The position numbers and the translations under genes are program-made. A stretch of DNA of 64,000 nt from Anaspis maculata (taxonomy: Eukaryota; Arthropoda; Insecta; Coleoptera; Scraptiidae), in assembly GCA_949128115.1 (NCBI GenBank), contig OX421967.1:10158070-10222069 (forward strand). Reading direction: 5' to 3'. The notes beneath the pieces are model-generated. The model was not told the DNA's origin, searched no databases, and saw nothing but the letters and a program-made list of their open reading frames with translations. The number at the start of each line of letters is the position of its first letter. Positions within the stretch are counted from its first letter, which is position 1. Shown piece by piece: positions 55,178 to 64,000 of this stretch.

Positions 55178-55255
55178 TTGGTAGCTTAGACGAATCGGCA
55201 GCAGTGTCTCTATCACCTGTGGGGATCCAGGTTCGAATCCTGCGGAAGACGCCAA
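55178..55255 (+). ncRNA. tRNA-like sequence, probably a SINE head
   Basis: GGTAGCTTAGACGAATCGGC resembles an A box with an insertion, and GGTTCGAATCC is a perfect B box. The D- and anticodon arms fit poorly, and no acceptor stem closes. A tRNA pseudogene or SINE head inside the foldback element is the best reading. Confidence 0.35.
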
Positions 55256-55520
55256 TAGTACAACAACTTTTCTTAAGGAAAAAACGTGCTGTATAGATTG
55301 TAAAAATTAGTATAAATAGGTGCGGAGCCTCCTATGATATAAAACTATGTTGAAAAGTGGTGAAAAGTTAATTTTTCTTTGAAAATACACATCCTAAATG
55401 CGACGTTATATGTACGTCAAAAAGCGATATCTACGAGATGTGGAATAGTGATGTAGATAGTATTTCACATTTGGACATCTTTGATATATCTCATTGATGT
55501 TCTAATTATCCGGACATAAT

Positions 55521-55688
55521 GCCCGCTCTATGAAAATTCGCAACGCAACCGCAGCGCAGCCGCAACGCAGGTTTCTGATTGGCTCGCAAGGTATTCGCAA
55601 AGCCATCGCAACGACGCGAAAGGCTTGCGAGCCAATCAGAAACCTGCGTTGCGGCTGCGGCTGCGTTGCGTAATTTCATAGAGCGGCC
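55521..55688. repeat. GC-rich fold-back MITE, family I
   Basis: CGCTCTATGAAAATTCGCAA at the left is matched by the complement of GCGTAATTTCATAGAGCGGC at the right. Arms of about 75 bp include AACGCAGGTTTCTGATTGGC. Confidence 0.7.
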
Positions 55689-55974
55689 TTTAGAGGTAAC
55701 AGAGATGTCCACTCAACATCGCATAGACTTTTTTGTCAACATCGCAGTTGTAACTTGAACATCTAAGTGATGTCACAGAGATGTTTTCTTGCTGAGTGGG
55801 CAGGTAGTCTTTCTATGCTGCAAGGTGCGGCAGCCCGATAAAGAGGTCCTGTGAAAATCTGTAGGCGGTGTTATATCTTCAACAAGTGAATATCCCTTCA
55901 CGTGCGTGAGTCGCAATAGCGCATTCTCATAGTGCAGATCTGTCATTGATAGAAATGAAGTCGATCCGGCTTGA

Positions 55975-57000
55975 AAATTGAATGTTCATACAAGACAAGA
56001 GTAAGTTTCACTTTTCATGACAATCGTTCCACTAATGAAGAATTTCAATATGGCGGCCAAGATGGCGGCGGAATCATAAAATCCTACTTGAAAATAAGAA
56101 TGATTATACGAGATAAGGGTAAATTCCAATAAGTTTCATGACAATCACTCCACTAATAACATATTTCAATATGGCGGCGAAATCATGAAATTCAGCTTGA
56201 AAATAAGAATGTTCATACAAGACAAAAATTATTTCCAAGTTTGATGTCAATCGTTCCACTGATAAGATATTTCAATATGGTGGCCAAGGTGGAATTATGA
56301 AATTTAGTTCGAAAATAAGAATGTTCATACGTGACAAGGGTTTCCAAGTTCCATGAAAATCGTTCCACTGATAAGAAATTTCAACATGACGGCCAAGATG
56401 GCGGTGAAATCATAAAATTCAACTTGAAAATAAGAATGATCATACGAGACAAGGGTATAAGTTCCAAGTTTCATGAAAATCGTTTCACTAATGAGAAATT
56501 TCAAAATGGCTGCCAAGATGGTGGTGGAATCATGGAATTCAACTTGAAAATGATAATGATCATACAAGACAAGAAAAACTCCATGGTTTCATGTCAATTG
56601 TTCCAATAATAACAGATTTGAATATGGCGGTCAAGATGGCGGCGGAATCATAAAATTCATTTTGAAAATAAGAATGTTCATACAAGACAAAAATTAGTTC
56701 CAAGTTTGATGTCAACCGTTCCACTAATAAGAGATTTCAATATGGAGGCCATGTTGCGCCATGGCGGCTACAATTGTTATGAGAGTTTTATTTTTCTCAA
56801 AAAACAATAAATCATTTGAATTTGAATATGGCGGCCAAGATGGCGACGGAATCATGAAATTTAGCTGGAAAATAAGAATGATCACACGTGACATGTGACA
56901 GGTGAGCTCCAAGTTTCATGAAAATCGTTCCACTAATTAGAAATTTCAATATGGCGGCCAAGATGGCGGCGCAACCACGAAATCCAATCTGTCCACTGGC
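55975..57000. repeat. Tandem array of about 115-bp units
   Basis: Eight to nine degenerate units carry, in order, TTGAAAATAAGAATG, TCATACAAGACAA, TTCCAAGTTTCATG, TCGTTCCACTAATAAG and TTTCAATATGGCGGCCAAGA. Unit length and spacing vary by small indels. Confidence 0.75.
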
Positions 57001-57600
57001 ATCCCTTGAGAACCTAAGCTATCAATCGAAAAAAGTTCCAGGGCTCTAGGTTCATTCTCCGAGGAGGAGTTCAATTTCTTAGAAGTGCACAGGAAATCTT
57101 TGTTTTTTGATAATAATAGTGTCAACTGTGTATGTATAAGAAAATCTTGCCCATTGGCCACCCTTGGGGATATAAGCTATCCATCGGACGAAGTTCCAAG
57201 GCTCTAGCTTCATTCCCGGAGGAGGAGTTCAACTTCTTAGAAGTGCACAGTAAATCTTTGGTTTTTGATAATAATAATGATAACTATGTATGGATAAAGA
57301 AAATAATGGCCATTGGCTACCCTTGGGGACATGAGCTATGATTCAAAAAAAGTTCCAAGGCTCTAACTTCATTCCCCGATGAGGAGCACAACTATACTCA
57401 ATTTCTACACGGACAGACAGACAGACACACGGACAGACAAGCCGGCCATATAAGCGTCGAAAATGCGCTAAAAAGCCACCCCCTTCGATTTTTAATTTTC
57501 AATAATTTTGTGGGAACAATGGATATAAAGTGATAAGGGTGAGAATGTGATGAGGGTGCGTTGACCACTTGAATTTGAACCAATCCGGCATCACAACGCC

Positions 57601-58240
57601 TAATTTACAGTTATAAGTGTAAATTTACAGTTTCAAAGTGTAAATTTACAGTTTCAAAGTGTAAATTTACAGTTTCAAACTGTAAATTTAAAGTTTACAG
57701 TTTCAAAGTGTGAATTTACAGTTTCAAAGTGTAAATTTACAGTTTCAAAGTGTAAATTTACAGTTTCAAAGTGTAAATTTACAGTTTCAATTTGTAATTT
57801 ACAGTTTCAAAGTGTAAATTTACAGTTTCAAAGTGTAAATTTACAGTTTCAAAGTGTAAATTTACTGTTTACAGTTTCAAAGTGTAAATTCACAGTTTCA
57901 AAGTGTAAATTTACAGTTTCAAAGTGTAAATTTACAGTTTCAAAGTGTAAATTTACAGTTTCAAAGTGTAAATTTACTGTTTACAGTTTCAAAATGTAAA
58001 TTCACAGTTTCAAAGTGTAAATTTACAGTTTCAAAGTGTAAATTTACAGTTTCAAAGTGTAAATTTACAGTTTCAATTTGTAAATTTACAGTTTCAATTT
58101 GTAAATTTACAGTTTCAAAGTGTAAATTTACAGTTTCAAAGTGTAAATTTACTGTTTACAGTTTCAAAGTGTAAATTCACAGTTTCAAAGTGTAAATTTA
58201 CAGTTTCAAAGTGTAAATTTACAGTTTCAAAGTGTAAATT
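57601..58240. repeat. 21-bp minisatellite, right arm
   Basis: About 30 units of AATTTACAGTTTCAAAGTGT plus one base, the complement of the left array. Variant units (TTTCAATTTG, TTTACTGTTTACAG) form higher-order blocks. Confidence 0.85.
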
Positions 58241-59174
58241 AGAAAAAAATTACTGCAGTGGCCGCTCTACGCTTTCGTAATTACATAGATGTCAGCATGA
58301 AGGATGAAATTACCTTAAAGAGCTTGATATTCCACGACGCTGATGTATGATTGGCAGTATTTTTCGTCTACTGGTTTTCTGCAATCAAGCAAAGTTCGTG
58401 TGGTGCGTTGCTGCTCTAAGAAGGATTCTGTGGGAATTTCATGTTTAGCACCAGGTAAATGCAAATTTGGAAAGTAGTTGCATCTTACGATAAAATACAC
58501 CTCTTTATATACCTCCTACAGTACTTGTTTCTCTTTGGTTGGAATATTTACAGTTTTGAGGTTACAATACTTGTAATTATTCGCCTTTGGACAAAATGAT
58601 CCCAAATCAAATTTACAAAATGATCCCGGGATCATTTTGCAAATAATTGAGAGGATCGTTTTGTGCTAATGCACTTTCCTATGCGCCCATTTTATTGAGT
58701 GAAAAACAGTTCCAGAATGTCGGAGTACAAGCGAAAAACTTGTACTTCGACAACTACTTGTTTTTTTTCAACTATTCCTTCTACGTTTATTGAAAATTCT
58801 CATATCAAGAATGGAATGTTCATGTTTTTTGCTTACTCCAGAATCTTATATTGATGTTGAATGTTTTGTGTTATTGTTTTTTGGGAAATTAAATATTTAA
58901 AAAATAATTTGCTGGGAATAATATTCAGGGATCATTTTGCCGACACCACTGGGATCATTTTAGACATTCCTGTTGACAAAATGATCCTCTTCGGCAATTT
59001 CACGTTTTCCATTATATTTTGCTCATATTGAATTTTTAGTAATTCAGCTGTATGTATGTTATAAATAAGTATGCGAATAGTGACTTACACGCAAGAAACG
59101 GTGAAAAATGTCTACATTTGAGTTCAAAACCGGTGAGTTTGCTTAGGGGGATCATTTTGTCCGTACTTCCCCTA

Positions 59175-62100
59175 TTAGCATAGCTATCCACAAAGTTTAA
59201 TACGGAATACGGGTCAACTTTCTGCCACGTTACGTTACGTAGGTGTATACGTGGCTCATCGCCGATGTGTACGATGAGACAGAGTCTTTATGTAGGTATT
59301 AGTAAAATGGTTTATTTATTATTATTATTATAGGTACATTCAGGGTCCTGCAACGGTGCGTCGGGCTTTCCTAGCGCCCTTCCCTTACGGGATAGAGACA
59401 AAGGTGTAAAACATAAAATTATAGACTTGAAAAGTTCTAACCAGCGGAATTATTTTCAACTCTACAGGTGTTCCATTTTTGCGCTATAACAAAAACAAAG
59501 ATTTTTTTTAAATTAAATGCCCCACTTTTGATTCAATTTTCTTGTTCATTGTGGCAGTGCTACCAACTAAAAATCAAAAAATTGAATTTTTTTGTAATTT
59601 CAAGGTTCGTTTTGAAAAACCGTAGGAGTCTCGTTTCTTGCAATCAAGGAATAAAATTTGGCACAACAATGGTCGAATAGAAGGTGAACAATTTCATGAC
59701 AAAAAACTCCAGATTCAGTGATCAGGGTGTTCAGAATTTTTTTTTGAACTTCGCAAATTTTAAAATGCCATAAGTAATTTTTTTTAAATGGAATGCCCCC
59801 CCAAATGCCCCCTATTTTTCTACCATTCGATAGCTTTTTTTCTCCTCTTTTATTTTTACCAGGGATACCCTACCCCTAAATATGATAATTTCCGAGATAA
59901 TCGATAATTTTGATAAAAGTGCTATTTATTAAAATTTTTCATGCGCCGGGCAGGCCACGGTGATCATCAACAATAAATGTCTGATTGACACATTTTGCTT
60001 GGTTTGATCTCGGGTTTGATGCTAAGAACTGTTTTTTTTTTAATAGCTGCGCTAAATTCCAATCTGAAGAAAATGCTTCTAAAAAAATTTCGTTGCGGGA
60101 TGGAAAAAAGAAAATCAAATTGATCTTAGTAAAGCGGTTTTCTCGACTTCAAAAACCTTCAAACTGTCGAATTGAGAGGTGCGGCGTTCATTTTGACATA
60201 TGAGTTTCTGTATAAAAAAAAATCGATTGTGTCACGTCACCCCAAAACTTCCCCGACGAGTAGCAATAAGGAACAGATGGAAATTTTATTATAAAGTGAT
60301 GTCCCTTCGGGTGGGAAGTTAGAGAAAAAGACTGAAGAATTGAGATATTTTCTCTAATAAGGGATTTTTTAGAGCTCCATCATTCCAGTCTGGTCTCGAT
60401 AAGCTAGGTCGGTGGATTTTAAAGCGGAAAACTCTCGGAAAACTTGAAGAATTTCAAGAGAAATTGCCTAGAAATGTCCAAGAATCAATTACCCTTTGCA
60501 TAAAGAACGTTAGTATAAATCTGTTCACAAGCTAAAAAGTTGGAAATTTGCAGGTTTTCATCAGTAACCAAATTATATGTAGAAAGAAAAGCGAGTGAGG
60601 CAGTCAGACGTATTAGTACATGGATAGAGGTGAACGATCTGAAACTGGTACCACAAAAAGATTGAAAATAATTTGTAGGAAATTGAAAATATTTTGCAGG
60701 AAATTGAAAATTTTGAAATTTTGAATTTTCCGGGAAAACCTCAAATCTTTTTCCAAATCATCTTATTATGAAGATCGCCAATTATGGCTTCACTTTGAGC
60801 TCCATAATTCAAATCCGGTTTCGATAACCCAGGCCTGTTTAACATTTTCAACGGGGAAATCCCCTGGAAATTGAGAAGAAAATATTGGAAAATGTTCAAG
60901 AGCCAGTAACCTCATGTTTAAAAAGTTGGAAAATTTAAGGTTTTTCTAGAGATGAAAACTCGGAAACCGTGAGTCCGATTTCGAAAATTTTCTTTTACAA
61001 AAATTGATTAATTCTTTTCTCCAACTTTCATTTCCAGCATGTCTGCACCTAAAATGAATATTTCGTGGGGCTCACCGCATGTCAAAGTTGGCATTACAGT
61101 CTTTTCAAATTCACGGAATATACAAATTTCATTTTGAAAAAATTACCGTCAAAAAACCGGAACCGTGCCGATTTTGAAAATAGATCTGCACGACGCACAA
61201 TCCAATATACTTTCGATATCAGTTTGACTTTTCCAAAAAAAGTCGATCGTCGAACAGTAATCAATTTTTGAGTGGAGTCCTGCATCAAAGGCGAGTCGTT
61301 CTGGTCAAAATTCGGGCGAGAGGCCCTCTCGGGTGGCAACGGCTAGGAGAAATTTACTGTAAAATAGTGGAATATTGCAACCGTAGACTTAATTTGACTC
61401 TTGTTTTGTTGCTTCCTGCTAAATTTGGTCCCAATCCAGCGGATAGATTTTGAATAATTGAATGGTAAAGTTTTGAACTTTGACATTTTTCATTATTTGA
61501 CAGATGACAGATAGGGGGAAACTTTCAACTGTTCTGAATAAAGTATTACATGGGCTTTCGAACGATATATCGCAAGTCAAGTTCCGTGAGATATGGCTTC
61601 TGTCATTTTTTGACAGTGACACTTCCGTTTGACAAATGACAACCAAAAACTAATGGACTCATTCGACGGTGAAACCATGTTTGTGTACCAAATTTCAAAT
61701 TGATCGGATAGACGCTGCGGTTATCGTGGAAGGTTACCGAGAAACATATACATATACAGGTGGGTCCATCCTAGCGTAATTATCCCATAGCGGTCTTACC
61801 ATTCAAGATAGAGAAAATGTAGGAAAAAAGTTATATGGTTTGATGAGACCTATAACCTGAAATTATTTTCAGTTATACATGGTGTCCCATTTGGACGGAA
61901 ATTACGAAACGTCAATTTTTTTAAATGGAACACCCTTTATTATTTTGCATTTTCCTGTTCAGCTTCTTCAATTGTCTTATGCCTGTATTTTTGTTTTTCA
62001 ATTGTGTGGCAGTGCTACCAACTTAAAATAAAAAACTGAAAAAAATCGCATTTTCACAGTTTTCTTGAAAAAATCGTAGCAGCCTTGCTTCTCAAAACTA

Positions 62101-62935
62101 AGAGATGAAACTTGACATGGTGATAGTCGAGTGAGAGGCTAATATCTCAATCTCAAAAAATTACGATTTAGGGCGTTCACAAAAAAATCAAACTTCATAA
62201 TTTTCAAAGTATCATACTTAACTATTTTTTTCAAATGGCATGCCCCTAATTTTATAACGTTAATTTTTGGGTCAAAAACTGGTCCTTCGAATATTAATTT
62301 TCTGAGTTTCTGACTCACCTTGTGAATATAAAAAATCAATACGTCCAGTGGTAGATATTTCTCTCTCATAATTCTGCCGCTAAAAGAGTAGACCTAAATT
62401 TTTTGTACTAACAAAACTAGAAGGGTTCAAAGAGCCGTTCCTTGACCCTCCAAACCTCAAAAATGAAAGTCGAAAAAATGTTTCATCACTTTTCCGGAGT
62501 TTCCTGAAGGGTCCCTCACAACGTACCTACTTGAGAGCTTTTCCGCCATTTTCTGGACACCCTGTCCTGTATAATTGATATTTTCTGAACTACAGCTGGA
62601 AAAGTTGTGAAAGTAGGAGACAGGGCGAAATCAAGCAATTTAGGAGAAGATGCAGCCAGGTCAGGTAACTGACATCTTTTGCAAAGGATTGATTTGGCCG
62701 TTCAACTAGGAAACTTACGAGTCAGTTTTGGGCACATTTGAAAAAAAAAAACACTTTAAACATTATTTACAACTCCTTTCAGAAAGTGTATATATTGTGT
62801 ATTATAGGCAAATTAATAACAATCAACTTAGAGCACACCATTATTATTAAAAATGGGTAGTTGAAATTATGTACAATATCAAACAGTATTATTCATTCAG
62901 CATTCATTCGGACTGTCAGTGTCAAACTTCATGAA
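59175..62935. other. Repeat-derived non-coding stretch
   Basis: No gene recognised. The block 59480-59745 recurs in diverged form at 61890-62190 in the same orientation (TGTGGCAGTGCTACCAACT, AAAAACCGTAG/AAAAATCGTAG, CTTGCTTCT). 60360-61060 has repeated TTTCGAAAATTTTC and GGAAAACTCGG words. CACCCTGT near 62565 is another terminal-type motif. Confidence 0.45.
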
Positions 62936-62940
62936 AACAG

Positions 62941-63144
62941 GGGCCCGTTTCATAAAACTACAAACAACCATTTACAAGTAGTGTGTATTCTTGGCAACCT
63001 ATTGTTGCAACAATGTGTCGTCAAGGTTATACATTTGTAATTTGTCGTTTGTAGTTTTATGAAACACGACCCATTGTCACAACAATGGGTCGTCAAGGTT
63101 ATACATTTGTAATTTGTCGTTTTTAGTTTTATGAAACGGGTCCC
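62941..63144. repeat. MITE with GGGCCCGTTTCATAAAAC termini
   Basis: Inverted ends GGGCCCGTTTCATAAAACTA and TTAGTTTTATGAAACGGGTCCC bracket a tandem duplication of a block containing GTCGTCAAGGTTATACATTT (about 63010 and 63092). Confidence 0.65.
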
Positions 63145-63163
63145 AGGTATATTTAATACTACA

Positions 63164-63286
63164 TACCGTATGATCAAAAACTTTCTTACCCAAGGGAGGT
63201 TGTGGTCCTGGTCATTGGCAGGCAAACGAGTCTGATTTTGGCCAGGCCACAGCCTCCCTTGAGTAAGAAAGTTTTTGATTATACCA
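63164..63286. repeat. Hairpin family H, copy 5
   Basis: TACCGTATGATCAAAAACTT at the left and AAGTTTTTGATTATACCAGC at the right; the core CCTGGTCATTGGCAGGCAAA and CTGATTTTGGCCAGGCCACA is nearly identical to copies 1 and 3. Confidence 0.75.
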
Positions 63287-64000
63287 GCTCTTCCAGTCCA
63301 TCTTCTAGGCACCATCCTGTATTTTTGGCATATCCACGAGTTTTTTTCATGAATTGTCATCAACGATAGACTTTTCCACTTTTATATGAGCTGTTAGGGC
63401 TCGGCAATGATCACCATACATTTCCGGTTGGCGCGCATTCGAACGGCCGTCAAATTGTCAACTCAATAGAGATTTAAACCGTTTTTCTTCGTTTTTCTTC
63501 TCAAAATGCCGTGGTTCAATTTTGTTCTGTGCCCGTGTTATGAGGTTTTCGTATTTGCGAAGGTCTCTGGCTCATTTGAAGCTCCAAAATCCATCATAAG
63601 CGTTGAGAATGTTCGATTTCAATAAGAGCCCAAATGTGAACCAATTTTCTTTTTCCCGCTAGCGGGCTATTACAGGGCACAAGCGCACAGATCTGAAAGA
63701 CGTTACAGAGCACTTTCCATATGAACTTGATTAGGCCGTGATCATGAAATTTTGCAATCGAATTAAGTTTGACTTGGTGGGTCAACTGTAAACTATGTAG
63801 GTATTTACTGCCGTGAGACTTCTCGAAAATCATCATTCAAACACGGGGTTTTTAATTTTTATAGTATTTGACCTTGAGCTTCAATTTGTACTCAAAATTC
63901 CTGGTGTTCTGGCCTTATGACTCCGATCTTGAACTTGAAGTTGAAATTTCAATTCTTACGACTAAAAAGTCGCTTATCACGTTGACACGTTGACAGTATC
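63287..64000. other. Unassigned right edge
   Basis: No gene or bounded repeat was recognised before the window ends. Confidence 0.35.

Larger units (their letters stand above)
53969..58280. mobile_element. Foldback-like element with minisatellite TIRs
   Basis: The ends TTACGAAGGCGTAGAGCGGC (left) and, inverted, TTACGAAAGCGTAGAGCGGC (right) are flanked by TTACA at 53964-53968 and 58281-58285. Just inside lie 21-bp tandem arrays in opposite orientation (54003-54325; 57601-58240), then a matched unique block: GGATTGGTTCAAATTCAAGT...GGCTTTT...ATATGGCCGG...GTCTGTCTGTCC on the left and its complement at 57400-57600. Arms total about 580 and 880 bp. The interior has degenerate GTCTT-type repeats (54690-55140), a tRNA-like head, a MITE and a tandem array of about 115-bp units. 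The layout recalls Drosophila FB/Galileo elements; no transposase remnant was seen. Confidence 0.75.
53902..59174. mobile_element. TIR element with AAAATGATCC repeats, split by a foldback element
   Basis: Left end TAGGGGAGGTACGGACAAAA, right end inverted TAGGGGAAGTACGGACAAAA. Only 53902-53968 and 58281-59174 belong to it. The right part repeats AAAATGATCCC and its complement (58595-58660, 58925-58990, 59150). The middle is the foldback-like element 53969-58280. No transposase was recognised. Confidence 0.6.

Noticed and set aside
54003..58240. Regular repeats that could be mistaken for a CRISPR array
   Set aside because: Units are contiguous 21-bp minisatellites without unique spacers, in an insect-type genome, inside a foldback-like element.

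Overview
The window looks like insect nuclear DNA. It is AT-rich, genes have GT-AG introns, and the recognisable proteins are metazoan or arthropod types: C2H2 zinc fingers, THAP, MADF-BESS, and a sarcoplasmic calcium-binding/calexcitin-type EF-hand protein. Short motifs built on GTAGGTACCTAC are scattered throughout, and mobile DNA is very dense. A hemipteran (aphid, whitefly or mealybug relative) is my guess, but the sequence does not prove it. Nothing bacterial, no CRISPR array and no rRNA were seen.

Four host genes can be supported. (1) 10.0-21.1 kb, plus strand: a five-exon, 699-residue protein with a THAP DNA-binding domain, a coiled coil and a transposase-derived domain of the PIF/Harbinger DDE_4 type. 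The positions of all three catalytic acids are altered, so it is probably a domesticated transposase. A second exon at 10039-10395 encodes a different complete THAP-like domain and may be an alternative first exon. (2) 26.1-34.6 kb, minus strand: a five-exon, 281-residue EF-hand calcium-binding protein whose introns hold several transposons. (3) 41.2-43.0 kb, plus strand: a two-exon, 541-residue protein with about twelve good C2H2 fingers arranged in a repeating block of four; a decayed relative lies at 0.5-1.7 kb on the minus strand. (4) 52.6-53.6 kb, minus strand: a compact three-exon, 271-residue MADF-BESS (Adf-1-like) regulator.

Most of the remainder is mobile DNA. Retroelements: two LINE reverse-transcriptase relics (23.2 and 37.5-40.7 kb, the second split by a mariner-like insertion), Ty3/gypsy pol relics (24.7 and 35.5-37.0 kb), and two solo LTRs of one family, each with perfect 4-bp target duplications. 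DNA elements: three hAT-like elements with 8-bp target duplications; two copies of a TIR element carrying the 3' end of a LINE; three elements with very long inverted arms (5.2-8.2, 10.96-14.8 and 46.6-49.3 kb) holding relic Cys-rich or SWIM-type genes in the middle; and a foldback-like element (54.0-58.3 kb) with 21-bp minisatellites in its arms, inserted in another TIR element. Many smaller fold-back MITEs are also present.

The most novel-looking items are the catalytically altered THAP-transposase gene with a possible second THAP exon and an intron made almost wholly of transposons; a family of roughly 120-bp hairpins whose arms differ between copies but stay complementary within each copy; the LINE tail carried inside a DNA element; and the recurrence of a Cys-rich module in the loops of two unrelated-looking long-inverted-repeat elements.
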